Below the pieces are notes generated by a model. That model searched no databases. It had not been told where the DNA came from and saw nothing but the letters and a program-made list of their open reading frames with translations. DNA of 64,000 nt from JAVVEG01 sp032251455 (GTDB lineage: Bacteria; Pseudomonadota; Gammaproteobacteria; Pseudomonadales; Pseudohongiellaceae): the NCBI GenBank assembly GCA_032251455.1, contig JAVVEG010000006.1, positions 82,922 to 146,921 on the forward strand, written 5' to 3'. The number at the start of each line of letters is the position of its first letter. The stretch's first letter is position 1. The position numbers were made by a program, and so were the translations under genes. Shown here one piece after another: positions 53,318-61,801 of the stretch.

Positions 53318-55339
53318 TTACAGGTTGATGATGGTCTGAGTGGTGGTATCGGCAGCGGAAATAATCTGTGCCGCAGCCTGGTAATTTCGCTGGGAAATAA
53401 TCAACTGCACCAGCTCCTCAGGCAGATCCACATTGGAATCTTCCAGTGCTCCGGATTGAATTACCCCCAGGCTGGCGGTGCCCGCACCACTGACGGAAGC
53501 AGAGCCGGACTCACTGGTTTCGGCAAATCGCGTGCCTCCCAGGTTGGTCAAACCACCGGGGTTGGCAAAGTTAGCCAGCGCCACTTCACCGATGGCACGT
53601 GATTGGCCATTGGAGAAGCGGGCTGAAACCAGACCGCGAGTGCTGATTTCCAGCCCGGTCAACTGCCCCTTGGCAAAACCGTCCTGGTTATTGAATTGCA
53701 CCGAGAAATCCCCACCGAATTGCGTCAAGGAACTCAGGTCGATACGGAAATTCGAATTGGCTGTGTTTTCGGCAACATTGGGGTTACCCGGTACCGGTCC
53801 GGCACCAATGGGCCTGCCCTGGCCATCCACAGGGGTCCAGTTGGTAATCTCTATCGGAGCCTGGTTCTGATCAAAGGTGCCGTTGTCATTGAAAGTAATG
53901 GTTTCTTTGGCCCGAACCGGAGTGCCATCAAGTGAATTGGGATCAAAACCGACATCACGACCGTCAACCTGGAAATAAACACTCCAGATATTGGATGTTC
54001 CACCGTCTTCTGGTCTCTCTTTAACAAAAAACTGAGTCAAGGCATGTTGATTGCCCAAACTATCGAAGATGCTGATTGCCGTGGAACGGAAGAATGTATT
54101 GGGATTGGTGGGGTCAAAAGTATTGTTTTCAAAGGCCACACCATCCAGGGCATCTGGCGCCGAAATATCACCAAAAATACTGTTGATGGCCGTAGTCTGA
54201 TCGATGGCAGTGCCGTCCACGGTGGTATCGGCAGCACTCATCTCCACATTTTCATCCAGGGTGAAATCCACTACTCCTCCTATGATCAGCACTTCACTGT
54301 TGGCCATATCGGCTACAGCCTGAGCCGTTGCCGGAATCGGATCACCGCTGGCGTCACGTTCCGAACCGTTGAGTGTAATACTGCCATTGCCTGCCGCTCC
54401 GGGGGTGATGACCAGGTCAGCGCCCAGGTTATGGGTAATTTCAACATCGGTTCCGACCAGACGAGCTGACAGATTGCTGACTACACTGTTGATGGAGTCA
54501 ACCAGGTTCTGAAGATGATCAGGATCCGTGGTATCCACCAGGAACTCCCGCCCATTGAGATTGAAGCTGGCAACACCAGTGCTGGTAATATCAGTGATGT
54601 ACGCAACAGTGACCCCTCTGGCCGTTACTCCATTGATACCTGAAAAAAGCTGTGCAACTTCGTTGGCGGTGGCATTGGCTGGAACGGTTACCTTACGCTC
54701 AATATCATCACTGCCCAGCACATTGATGGTGTTTTCCGCAAACCCGTTATCTCTGGGGTCGGTCAGGGTTATTTGCTGTGGCGCACCCGATATGCCATTG
54801 TTTGTGCTCAGCGTGCTGCCGATAATGGAAGAAGGCAAGGCGCTGGCATCCAGGTTGATGGCACTGGTCACCAGGGTGGTTGGCCGAGGTGGAATCTCAC
54901 CAGTGGTCACCACAAGATCACTCAAAGGGCCGCCGCCTGTAGGCTCTCCGGCCTCGGTAGCGGCAAACCCCTGCAGGCGCTCGCCGACACTATTGACAAT
55001 ATTGCCATCTTTATCCGTACCAAAGGCGCCGGCTCGGGTAAAACTGACACCTGACTCTCCACGCAGGACAAAGAAGCCTTCGCCATTTATGGCCATATCC
55101 AGGGTGTTGTTGGTGAAACTGATATTGCCCTGGGTAAAACTCTGATTGATTGACTGCAAGGTCACCCCACTGCCCTGCTGTCTTCCCCCCCCGCCCAGCA
55201 CAGAGGCGGCAAATACATCGCCGAAGGAGGCACTGGCAGATTTGAACCCTGCCGTGCTGGAGTTGGCGATGTTGTTACCGGTAATGTTGATTTCCTGTTG
55301 TGCCGCATTCAGTCCGCTCAAACCAATATTGAAACTCAT
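53318..55339 (-). CDS. flgE: Flagellar hook protein FlgE, enlarged
   Basis: 673 aa; enteric FlgE has about 400 and P. aeruginosa 462. N-terminal MSFNIGLSGLNAAQQEINIT and NNIANSSTAGFKSA; C-terminal ELVQLIISQRNYQAAAQII. About 200 extra residues lie between the first D2-like part and the FlgE core (about 180-390), with beta-rich stretches (REFLVDTTDPDHLQNLVDSI; VDFTLDENVEMSAADTT). It forms the universal-joint hook. Confidence 0.95.
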   Translation of the reverse strand: MSFNIGLSGLNAAQQEINITGNNIANSSTAGFKSASASFGDVFAASVLGGGGRQQGSGVTLQSINQSFTQGNISFTNNTLDMAINGEGFFVLRGESGVSFTRAGAFGTDKDGNIVNSVGERLQGFAATEAGEPTGGGPLSDLVVTTGEIPPRPTTLVTSAINLDASALPSSIIGSTLSTNNGISGAPQQITLTDPRDNGFAENTINVLGSDDIERKVTVPANATANEVAQLFSGINGVTARGVTVAYITDITSTGVASFNLNGREFLVDTTDPDHLQNLVDSINSVVSNLSARLVGTDVEITHNLGADLVITPGAAGNGSITLNGSERDASGDPIPATAQAVADMANSEVLIIGGVVDFTLDENVEMSAADTTVDGTAIDQTTAINSIFGDISAPDALDGVAFENNTFDPTNPNTFFRSTAISIFDSLGNQHALTQFFVKERPEDGGTSNIWSVYFQVDGRDVGFDPNSLDGTPVRAKETITFNDNGTFDQNQAPIEITNWTPVDGQGRPIGAGPVPGNPNVAENTANSNFRIDLSSLTQFGGDFSVQFNNQDGFAKGQLTGLEISTRGLVSARFSNGQSRAIGEVALANFANPGGLTNLGGTRFAETSESGSASVSGAGTASLGVIQSGALEDSNVDLPEELVQLIISQRNYQAAAQIISAADTTTQTIINL

Positions 55340-55366
55340 GTTGATACCTCACTTTTTAAATAATCA

Positions 55367-56041
55367 TCAATTGATCTGGATCACATCACCCAGTGCAGTT
55401 TCTCCGATCCCGGCCAGGTTCAGGGTCAGGGTTCCACCAGGCTCGATAGTTACACTGTTGACATTGGCGCTAAGAAATAAAGGGACATTTGATGCCTCTC
55501 CACCATTTGAAGTCTGCACACTGAACTTGTACAAACCCGGCGGGAATCGTTCATCCTGTGCATTAACCCCGGTCCAGATAAATTCGTTTCTACCAGCCTC
55601 CTGTCCGCCCAGTTCAAACTTCTCAACCAGTTCACCATTACTGCTGAATACCGACAGAGTTGCAGATTGAACCGAGGTTGGAAAATCTGCCAGTACGCTG
55701 ACGGCATTGGTGCTATCCAGCATGGTGAAATCAGAGGCCACATGCACCGGACGTCCAACCAGGGAGGTTGCCTGCAAATGCTGGGTAGACTGGAATGAAC
55801 CAGCAAAGCTCTCGAAACTCCTGCTGAGTTTCTGACTTTCTTCAAGCGAGGAAAACTGCGCCAATTGCGCGATAAACTCCCCATTTTCCTGCGGCTGGGT
55901 AGGGTCCTGATTTTCAAGCTGCGCAATCAATAATTTCAGGAACTCATCACGACCCAGTTCATTGGTTTTTTTATCCTGTTTCTGAATGGCCAGCTCACCA
56001 AGTATCTTGTCAAGTGCATTACTGCTGGAAATCTCGTTCAT
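55367..56041 (-). CDS. flgD: Hook cap protein FlgD
   Basis: 224 aa. The conserved N-terminus (NELGRDEFLKLLIAQLENQDPTQPQENGEF region) is followed by the FLN-type beta domain (RNEFIWTGVNAQDERFPPGLYKFSV). FlgD caps the growing hook and is lost once it is finished. It lies between flgC and flgE. Confidence 0.95.
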   Translation of the reverse strand: MNEISSSNALDKILGELAIQKQDKKTNELGRDEFLKLLIAQLENQDPTQPQENGEFIAQLAQFSSLEESQKLSRSFESFAGSFQSTQHLQATSLVGRPVHVASDFTMLDSTNAVSVLADFPTSVQSATLSVFSSNGELVEKFELGGQEAGRNEFIWTGVNAQDERFPPGLYKFSVQTSNGGEASNVPLFLSANVNSVTIEPGGTLTLNLAGIGETALGDVIQIN

Positions 56042-56091
56042 GTCGTCACCTCTTATCCTGGAATTATTTCTTGACCTGATAAGTCAGGCAC

Positions 56092-56541
56092 TCAACGTCC
56101 CATACTCAATACGCGCTGCATCATACTGCGGGCAGCATTCATTACTTCCACATTGGCCTGGAACGAACGCGATGCAGAAATCATATCGCTCATCTCTTCC
56201 ACCACATTGACATTGGGGTAATAGACAAACCCCTCTTCATCTGCCAGGGGATGTTGCGGTTCATAACGCGCCTGCACTTCGCGATCATCCTCAACAATGC
56301 CGGCAATCCGGACTCCGACCGCGCCATTGTCACTGAAATCGATCTGGGCAAATCCGTTGTTCACCTGGCGCAAGGCGCTGGCACTGACCGTGGCAAAAAC
56401 CGGATGTCGACCGCGGTAAACCTGATCAGCCACCCCTGCCGCGGTGTCGGCATTGGCCATATTGCTGGCTGTCGTGTTCAGGCGAACAGACTGGGCACTC
56501 ATGGCGGAACCGGTAATATCGAAAATATTCATTAATCCCAT
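56092..56541 (-). CDS. flgC: Flagellar proximal rod protein FlgC
   Basis: 149 aa. MGLMNIFDITGSAMSAQSVRLNTTASNMANADT carries the rod-protein motif, and the C-terminus reads VEEMSDMISASRSFQANVEVMN. The ATG at 56541 has GGGGAG about eight bases upstream, inside the flgB end; an ATG at 56532 is possible. Confidence 0.96.
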   Translation of the reverse strand: MGLMNIFDITGSAMSAQSVRLNTTASNMANADTAAGVADQVYRGRHPVFATVSASALRQVNNGFAQIDFSDNGAVGVRIAGIVEDDREVQARYEPQHPLADEEGFVYYPNVNVVEEMSDMISASRSFQANVEVMNAARSMMQRVLSMGR

Positions 56542-56544
56542 GGC

Positions 56545-56940
56545 TTATTCTCCCCTCAATGCCTTGATCAAACCGGCAAACCTGTCATTCAGAAATTCAA
56601 AACTGGCCTGATGCTCCAGGGCATTGCGAGCGAATGCAGCATTCTCAACCTGCTCATCAACGGTATTGCCATCGGGTGATGGCTGTAATGGCACGCGGTA
56701 GGACAATCCCGGTTGATCCATCCTGCCAGCGGCAAGATGGCCAGCATGTGTACTGCGCAGGGAGAGTCCCTGCTCCAGCCCCAACCTGTTGTTCAGCACA
56801 GCCCTGAAATCAATATCTCTTGCCTTGTAACCGGGCGTGTCGGCATTGGCTATATTGGCAGCCAGCAATTCTGTGCGTTTGTCCCGCAGTAACAGTGCCT
56901 GTTCATGTACACCCAGCGCATTTTGGAAATTGATCGTCAT
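56545..56940 (-). CDS. flgB: Flagellar proximal rod protein FlgB
   Basis: 131 aa from the ATG at 56940 (MTINFQNALGVHEQALLLR). The LLAANIANADTPGYKARDIDF motif is diagnostic. First gene of the flgBCDEFGHIJKL run and directly preceded by a sigma-54 promoter. Confidence 0.96.
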   Translation of the reverse strand: MTINFQNALGVHEQALLLRDKRTELLAANIANADTPGYKARDIDFRAVLNNRLGLEQGLSLRSTHAGHLAAGRMDQPGLSYRVPLQPSPDGNTVDEQVENAAFARNALEHQASFEFLNDRFAGLIKALRGE

Positions 56941-56984
56941 GGTTTGCCGCCCCTTGCTTTGAATTCTGATCTCAAACAAGAGTT

Positions 56985-57000
56985 AGCAAAGCCTGTGCCA
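56985..57000 (-). promoter_or_regulatory. Sigma-54 promoter of the flgB operon
   Basis: The minus strand reads TGGCAC, 5 bp, TTGCT, a full match to the -24/-12 consensus. The start would be near 56973, about 33 bp upstream of flgB. FleQ or a second activator outside this window should open it. Confidence 0.88.
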
Positions 57001-57044
57001 ATATTTTTTTATATTGATTTCAGAGAGTTGGAAAGGATAAATGG

Positions 57045-57072
57045 TAAAAGCGGCAAGGCATTTCCGCTTTTA
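57045..57072 (-). terminator. Hairpin after cheR, possible terminator
   Basis: A 9-bp perfect stem TAAAAGCGG/CCGCTTTTA with a 10-nt loop, 90 bp after the cheR stop and just before the flgB promoter. The stem ends in TTTT, but no long T-run follows, so termination would be moderate. Confidence 0.5.
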
Positions 57073-57160
57073 AAGCAAGGCCTGACCAATGCTTGCCAGG
57101 CGCGAGAAGTCTCTTGCCGTTGTAGTGGGGGCAGATACGAATGGGGCAGGAACAAGCCTG

Positions 57161-58012
57161 TCAGCGCAGGTTATACACGGAAACGCTGGAGTTGAGTCGC
57201 TCCAGTCGATAATGGGAATCCAGTCCAGCAGGCATGGCTTCAGAAGAACCCAGGATAAGACTGGCACCGGGTTTCAGGTTGGCAGCGATACGGTGCAATA
57301 TATCGCTTCTGACTGCTGATGCGAAATAAATCAATACATTCCGGCAGAAGACCAGATCGAATTTACCCAGTCGGTTAAAACTTTCCAGTAAATTTTGCGA
57401 ACGGAATTCAACCCGGTCGGTAATTTTGGGCAGCAGGGTAAAATATCCGTCTTCCTCTTCTTTGAAAAAAAGTTTGCGACGATCATCACTGAGTCCGCGA
57501 CTGATACTCAGCCGGTCATACCGTCCCTGGTTGGCGGCAGCCAGAACGGTAGCAGAGATATCCGTGGCAATGATTCGCGGCTCCTGTCGCAATACCCCTG
57601 GATTCAGCGCCTTGAATTCCTCGATGATCATGCTGATGGAATACGGCTCCTGCCCGGAAGAACAGGCCGCAGACCAGATTTGCAAAGGTTCGCCTCGCCC
57701 TGCTTTCAACAGGCGTGGCAACAGGATGTCTCGCAGCACATCAAAGGGTTGCCCATCACGAAACCAGAAGGTTTCGTTGGTGGTCATGGCATCGATGACA
57801 CGTTCTTTCAGCATGGAGGAACCACGCTGGATACGTTGCACCAGCTCTGTCAGGGTTTTTACCTGCTCATCCAAAAGAATACGTCGTATCCGGTTGGCTA
57901 CCAGGTACTGTTTGTTCTCTCCCAGCACAATGCCGCATGCCTTCTGAAGAAATTCTTGAAAAACCCGATAATCTTCCTTGGTGAAATACAAGTCAGTTGG
58001 GTTGGAACCCAT
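57161..58012 (-). CDS. cheR: Chemotaxis methyltransferase CheR
   Basis: 283 aa from the ATG at 58012 (AGGA nine bases upstream). N-terminal helical domain (YFTKEDYRVFQEFLQ), then an S-adenosylmethionine fold with IWSAACSSGQEPYSISM and FDLVFCRNVLIYF. It methylates glutamates of chemoreceptors for adaptation. The flgA-cheV-cheR-flgB arrangement is the same in Pseudomonas. It lies 51 bp after cheV. Confidence 0.96.
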   Translation of the reverse strand: MGSNPTDLYFTKEDYRVFQEFLQKACGIVLGENKQYLVANRIRRILLDEQVKTLTELVQRIQRGSSMLKERVIDAMTTNETFWFRDGQPFDVLRDILLPRLLKAGRGEPLQIWSAACSSGQEPYSISMIIEEFKALNPGVLRQEPRIIATDISATVLAAANQGRYDRLSISRGLSDDRRKLFFKEEEDGYFTLLPKITDRVEFRSQNLLESFNRLGKFDLVFCRNVLIYFASAVRSDILHRIAANLKPGASLILGSSEAMPAGLDSHYRLERLNSSVSVYNLR

Positions 58013-58063
58013 ATCTTTTTGTCCTGAGGCCAATAGATCAGCCCGGTACACTGTTTCGTTATA

Positions 58064-58981
58064 TCAACGCTTTAATCTGGCAATGACGCGTGTAGCCAGC
58101 TCATCCGGATGGAATTTGGCCAGAAAATCATCCGCTCCCACTTTCTCGACCATGGCCCGATTAAACACACCACTAAGAGAAGTATGCAGCAGGACATGCA
58201 GTTGAGCCAGTTCAGGAGTGGTCTTGATGGCAGCGGTAAGGGTATAGCCATCCATTTCCGGCATTTCTATATCGGAGATGACCAGGGCATAATGCTGTCG
58301 GGGATCTTCTCCCTGCGCCAACATTTCACGCAGATGCTGCAAGGCCTTGCTGCCATCCGGCATGAGTATGCATTCTATACCCAGCGCCTCGCAACAGCGT
58401 TTGATTTGGTTTCTGGCGACACTGGAATCATCGACGATCAAAACCTTGCTGCCCTTGCCCTCTGCCTGTCCCGCCTTGATCAGTTCATCGCTAAGCTCCT
58501 TCTGCAACGGGGATACCTCTGCCAGTATCCGTTCCACATCCAGAATCTCCACCAGTCGATTATCCACTTCCGTCACCGCAGTCAGGTAGTTTGCCCGGCC
58601 CGATCCTTTGGGTGGCGAATGGATATCTTCCCAGTTCAAATTGACGATACGCTCAACGGCACTGACCAGAAAACCCTGTGTCGCATTATTGTATTCAGTA
58701 ATAATGATGAAGCCGGTAGAGATATCTGCCAAAGGACGATGCCCGGTCGCAATACTTAAATCCAGGATAGAAATGGTCCGCCCCCTGATGGATGCTATGC
58801 CGCGTACTACCTGATTGCTTTGCGGCAATACGGTCAACGGGGGACACTGCAGTACCTCTTTTACCTTGAATACATTAATGCCATACAACTGGGCATTGTT
58901 CAGCCTGAACATCAACAGTTCAAGTCGATTCTGACCCACCAGCTGGGTTCGTTGATCGACGGATTCCATCACTCCGGCCAT
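58064..58981 (-). CDS. cheV: Chemotaxis coupling protein CheV
   Basis: 305 aa. An N-terminal CheW-like domain (about 15-160: ELLMFRLNNAQLYGINVFKVKEVL) joined to a receiver domain (about 180-300: KVLIVDDSSVARNQIKRCCEALG; ALVISDIEMPEMDGYT with the phosphorylated Asp). It links receptors to CheA and aids adaptation. Start at the ATG 58981 with GGGAG seven bases upstream. Confidence 0.95.
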   Translation of the reverse strand: MAGVMESVDQRTQLVGQNRLELLMFRLNNAQLYGINVFKVKEVLQCPPLTVLPQSNQVVRGIASIRGRTISILDLSIATGHRPLADISTGFIIITEYNNATQGFLVSAVERIVNLNWEDIHSPPKGSGRANYLTAVTEVDNRLVEILDVERILAEVSPLQKELSDELIKAGQAEGKGSKVLIVDDSSVARNQIKRCCEALGIECILMPDGSKALQHLREMLAQGEDPRQHYALVISDIEMPEMDGYTLTAAIKTTPELAQLHVLLHTSLSGVFNRAMVEKVGADDFLAKFHPDELATRVIARLKR

Positions 58982-59219
58982 GATTTTCTCCCTATTCTGA
59001 GTCAAGTGCTGAGTCGTGCCGACAGTAAGCTTGCCAATTCATGGCCACTATGTCGTCCGCTTTGCGATTTTCATAAGGTCACATCAGTAATTAATCTGCA
59101 GATAAGGCATGACAGGAATAAACGCTTATCAAACGCCATTGTTTTCGGCACGGTATTTGCTTCGTATGAGCTGTAAATGCGATTTTTTATTGGAAACGGC
59201 AAAAATTTGACACTTAAAC

Positions 59220-59246
59220 TAAAGTTGATGCCAAAATTGCCGACAA
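59220..59246 (+). promoter_or_regulatory. Sigma-28 promoter of flgA
   Basis: TAAA, 15 bp, GCCGACAA, matching the sigma-28 consensus except one -10 base. Transcription would start near 59253, only 3-5 nt before the flgA ATG. Confidence 0.8.
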
Positions 59247-59256
59247 ACCCTTTATC

Positions 59257-60039
59257 ATGAGCACAACAATGTCAGGTTCTGGAACCAATCCTTTCTGGAT
59301 CAAGATTAGCAACACGGTCCTGGCCGGACTGATTTGGGCAAGCGCAGCAATGGCCGAAACTACAGGGCAGGAGCAACTCTACCAGGCAGTGTTTACCCAT
59401 CTGGCCGCGGCATTTCAACCAGAGGAGCTGACGGCAGCGGGGACTCTCGACAATGCAGGAACCGGGCAGACAGCAGGACGGCGGGTGGAAATAGAAATCG
59501 GTCAACTGGACCCCAGGCAAACCATTGCCGCCTGTGGCACAGAGCTGCAAACCAGCATGAACCAGCAGCAACAGCCACTGGGTCGCTTAACCGTCAGGGT
59601 GGAGTGCAACGATGAGGCACCATGGAGCCGCTACATACCAGCCCATGTCAAAATTTATGAACCTGTGCTGGTTGCCGGACGCACGCTTGAACGAGGCCGC
59701 ATCATCAGCGCAGAGGATCTGAGCCACGAAATTGTCGAGATTTCGACATTGCTGGGCAACTGGCTGCGTGATCCGGAACAGGTTATCGGCAAGGAAGCCA
59801 GGCGCACGATTACCGCAGGCAGCCCGCTGAGCGCGGATAGATTGAGCAAGCCTGAGCTAGTCAAACGTGGCGATACTGTCGTGATCATTGCTCGCAAGGG
59901 CCAGATCATGATCCGCCATCAGGGTACAGCCATGGAGGCCGGCGAGTTGGGTAAACAGATCAATGTACGCAATAACAGCTCGCAGCGGGTCATTCAGGTC
60001 CGGGTAAGCGGTTACGGGGAAACTGAAGCGGTCTTTTGA
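59257..60039 (+). CDS. flgA: Flagellar P-ring assembly chaperone FlgA
   Basis: 260 aa periplasmic protein. A signal peptide (WIKISNTVLAGLIWASAAMA) is preceded by 13 polar residues. The SAF-type domain follows: YEPVLVAGRTLERGRIISAEDL, VIGKEARRTITAGSPLSADRL and RKGQIMIRHQGTAMEAGELG. It assists FlgI ring formation. No ribosome-binding site precedes the ATG; an ATG at 59269 is the only close alternative and lacks one too. Confidence 0.93.
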   Translation: MSTTMSGSGTNPFWIKISNTVLAGLIWASAAMAETTGQEQLYQAVFTHLAAAFQPEELTAAGTLDNAGTGQTAGRRVEIEIGQLDPRQTIAACGTELQTSMNQQQQPLGRLTVRVECNDEAPWSRYIPAHVKIYEPVLVAGRTLERGRIISAEDLSHEIVEISTLLGNWLRDPEQVIGKEARRTITAGSPLSADRLSKPELVKRGDTVVIIARKGQIMIRHQGTAMEAGELGKQINVRNNSSQRVIQVRVSGYGETEAVF

Positions 60040-60092
60040 TTTGAGTTGCAGGAAAACCGGCCAAAACTTTGAAGCAGCTCACATCCAGAAGG

Positions 60093-60119
60093 TAAAGTTT
60101 CAGTAAAAACGGTCGTTAA
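60093..60119 (+). promoter_or_regulatory. Sigma-28 promoter of flgM
   Basis: TAAA, 15 bp, GTCGTTAA, the same -10 variant as at the flagellin gene. It lies 35 bp before the flgM ATG, allowing the anti-sigma factor to be made from a FliA-dependent promoter and so give feedback. Confidence 0.85.
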
Positions 60120-60153
60120 TATCAGTGTCACTGTCGTTTCAAGGTAAGAATTT

Positions 60154-60474
60154 ATGAGCATAAATACTATTGGCAACAATCCAGCGCAAACAGCTACCGA
60201 GCGCAATTCGAGTGCGCAAAGCGCGGCCCCGGCAAACCAGGGTAAAGCTGAGGCCACAGGTACAACACCCTCTTCTGCAACCAGTGGTGATACTGTGCAT
60301 ATAAGTTCCAAAGCCGTCGATCTGCAGGCACTTGAGGCCCGCATCAATGAATTGCCGGAAGTTGACCGGGCCCGGGTTACCGAGCTGCGCAACCAGATAG
60401 CGAATGGTCAGTTTGAGATCAACTCTTCACGCGTTGCAGAAAAGATACTGGGGTTTGATGCCGCGCTGAAGTAA
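60154..60474 (+). CDS. flgM: Anti-sigma-28 factor FlgM
   Basis: 106 aa. A disordered N-terminal part rich in Ser, Thr, Ala and Asn, and the C-terminal helical segment that binds FliA (VTELRNQIANGQFEINSSRVAEKILGF region, about 75-102). It holds sigma-28 inactive until exported through the finished hook. The ribosome-binding site is AAGGTAAG. It is followed by flgN after 152 bp with no clear terminator. Confidence 0.92.
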   Translation: MSINTIGNNPAQTATERNSSAQSAAPANQGKAEATGTTPSSATSGDTVHISSKAVDLQALEARINELPEVDRARVTELRNQIANGQFEINSSRVAEKILGFDAALK

Positions 60475-60626
60475 TAACTTAATGCTTAAGTAGCTGCAGG
60501 GTCACCAGCTGGGGCAACTTCAGCGCTGACTGTAACTACAGTACCAGTTTGCAGGAAGACAAAATAACTTTCCAAGGATAGGTCAAGGACTGACCAGGGA
60601 TTGACAAAAATAACAGAGACGATGCC

Positions 60627-61085
60627 ATGACAGCTGACACTATATCCACTCTTATCGAGAACGATCTCGCCAATACCGAACAATTAAGTCAACTTCTGAA
60701 GAATGAGCGTCTGCAACTTGAAACAAGAAATCTGGAGGCTTTGCAGAGCCTGCTGCAGCAGAAAACTGAGCTGCTGGCAAGCATAGAGCGCAACGGCAAG
60801 GCCTGCAAGAACCTCTTGCAACAGGCCGGCTTCCCCGGCACCCGCCAGGGCATGAAAGAATACTGCCAGCAGCTTGGTCTGGAAGATTCCTTCACGGCAC
60901 TGCAGGACAATCTCAGGAAATGCAAGGAGCTGACCTTGATCAATGGCGCCATTGTTCATCGCAGTCGCATCAACACGCTGAAAATAATTGATATCCTCCG
61001 CGGCATTCCCACCGGAGCCGGACTGTATACCCATGCCGGTGAGTCTGCTCATGCCACGGAATTCAGAAGCCTTGGTAATGCCTGA
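60627..61085 (+). CDS. flgN: FlgK/FlgL export chaperone FlgN
   Basis: 152 aa helical protein starting with a coiled coil (LIENDLANTEQLSQLLKNER) and continuing LLQQKTELLASIERNGKAC. It binds the C-termini of FlgK and FlgL before secretion. Order flgA-flgM-flgN-ycgR is the same as in Pseudomonas. Ends 2 bp before ycgR. Confidence 0.9.
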   Translation: MTADTISTLIENDLANTEQLSQLLKNERLQLETRNLEALQSLLQQKTELLASIERNGKACKNLLQQAGFPGTRQGMKEYCQQLGLEDSFTALQDNLRKCKELTLINGAIVHRSRINTLKIIDILRGIPTGAGLYTHAGESAHATEFRSLGNA

Positions 61086-61087
61086 CG

Positions 61088-61801
61088 ATGCCAGACGACG
61101 AAGACCGTTACTACTATAGCCCCGGAGATATTTTCGGGGTGTTCCGCGCCATGCAGAATGACCGCTCAAGCATCAATATCCAGTTCAGGGGCCAGCCGGC
61201 CGGTTTACTGTTCAATTCTTTGGTGCTGGAAGCCAACCTGCCGGGCAGATATGTGCTGCTGGATGAAATGACCCCCAGAGAAGGTCACCGGTTGGCCGAA
61301 GCGGGTGAACTGTTCAGCCTGCGGGCTTCGGTCAATGGTATCCGCGTCCAGGCAAAGGATCTGAAGGTCGCCAAAGTCCTGAACAATGAGTCGGGCCTCT
61401 ATTATCGGGTGGCTTTTCCCCCTCAACTGCTGTACCTGCAACGCCGTGATGCATTCCGGGCTCATGTCCCGGCCAGCATGAGGGTCAATGTCAAGCTCAA
61501 CTCCGAAGAGCGCGATGCCAGTTTTGAGGGCAGCATCATCAATATGTCAGCCACGGGCTTCCGGTTTGCCCTGGACGGGGAAATCAAGCCAGCACTGGAA
61601 ACACTGGAGAAATTTGAGGCAGCCATCAGTATCGCCTATCTGGATATGGAGCTTGAATGCGGGATCGAAATCCGTTTTGCGGCTTATGACCCGACACGCA
61701 AGCAGACCATCTGTGGCTGCAGGATGCTCAAGCTGGGGCGCATGGAACAACAGCTGGTTAACCGTTTCGTAACCCAGTTGCAACGCGAAAGTATTACTTG
61801 A
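61088..61801 (+). CDS. ycgR: Flagellar brake protein YcgR (PilZ domain)
   Basis: 237 aa. An N-terminal YcgR domain (about 5-110) precedes a PilZ domain. The c-di-GMP-binding QRRDAFR at about 118-124 and NMSATGFRF at about 155-163 are both intact. When bound to c-di-GMP it slows or biases the motor. It is cotranscribed with flgN and overlaps the convergent glycosyltransferase by 8 bp. Confidence 0.93.
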   Translation: MPDDEDRYYYSPGDIFGVFRAMQNDRSSINIQFRGQPAGLLFNSLVLEANLPGRYVLLDEMTPREGHRLAEAGELFSLRASVNGIRVQAKDLKVAKVLNNESGLYYRVAFPPQLLYLQRRDAFRAHVPASMRVNVKLNSEERDASFEGSIINMSATGFRFALDGEIKPALETLEKFEAAISIAYLDMELECGIEIRFAAYDPTRKQTICGCRMLKLGRMEQQLVNRFVTQLQRESIT

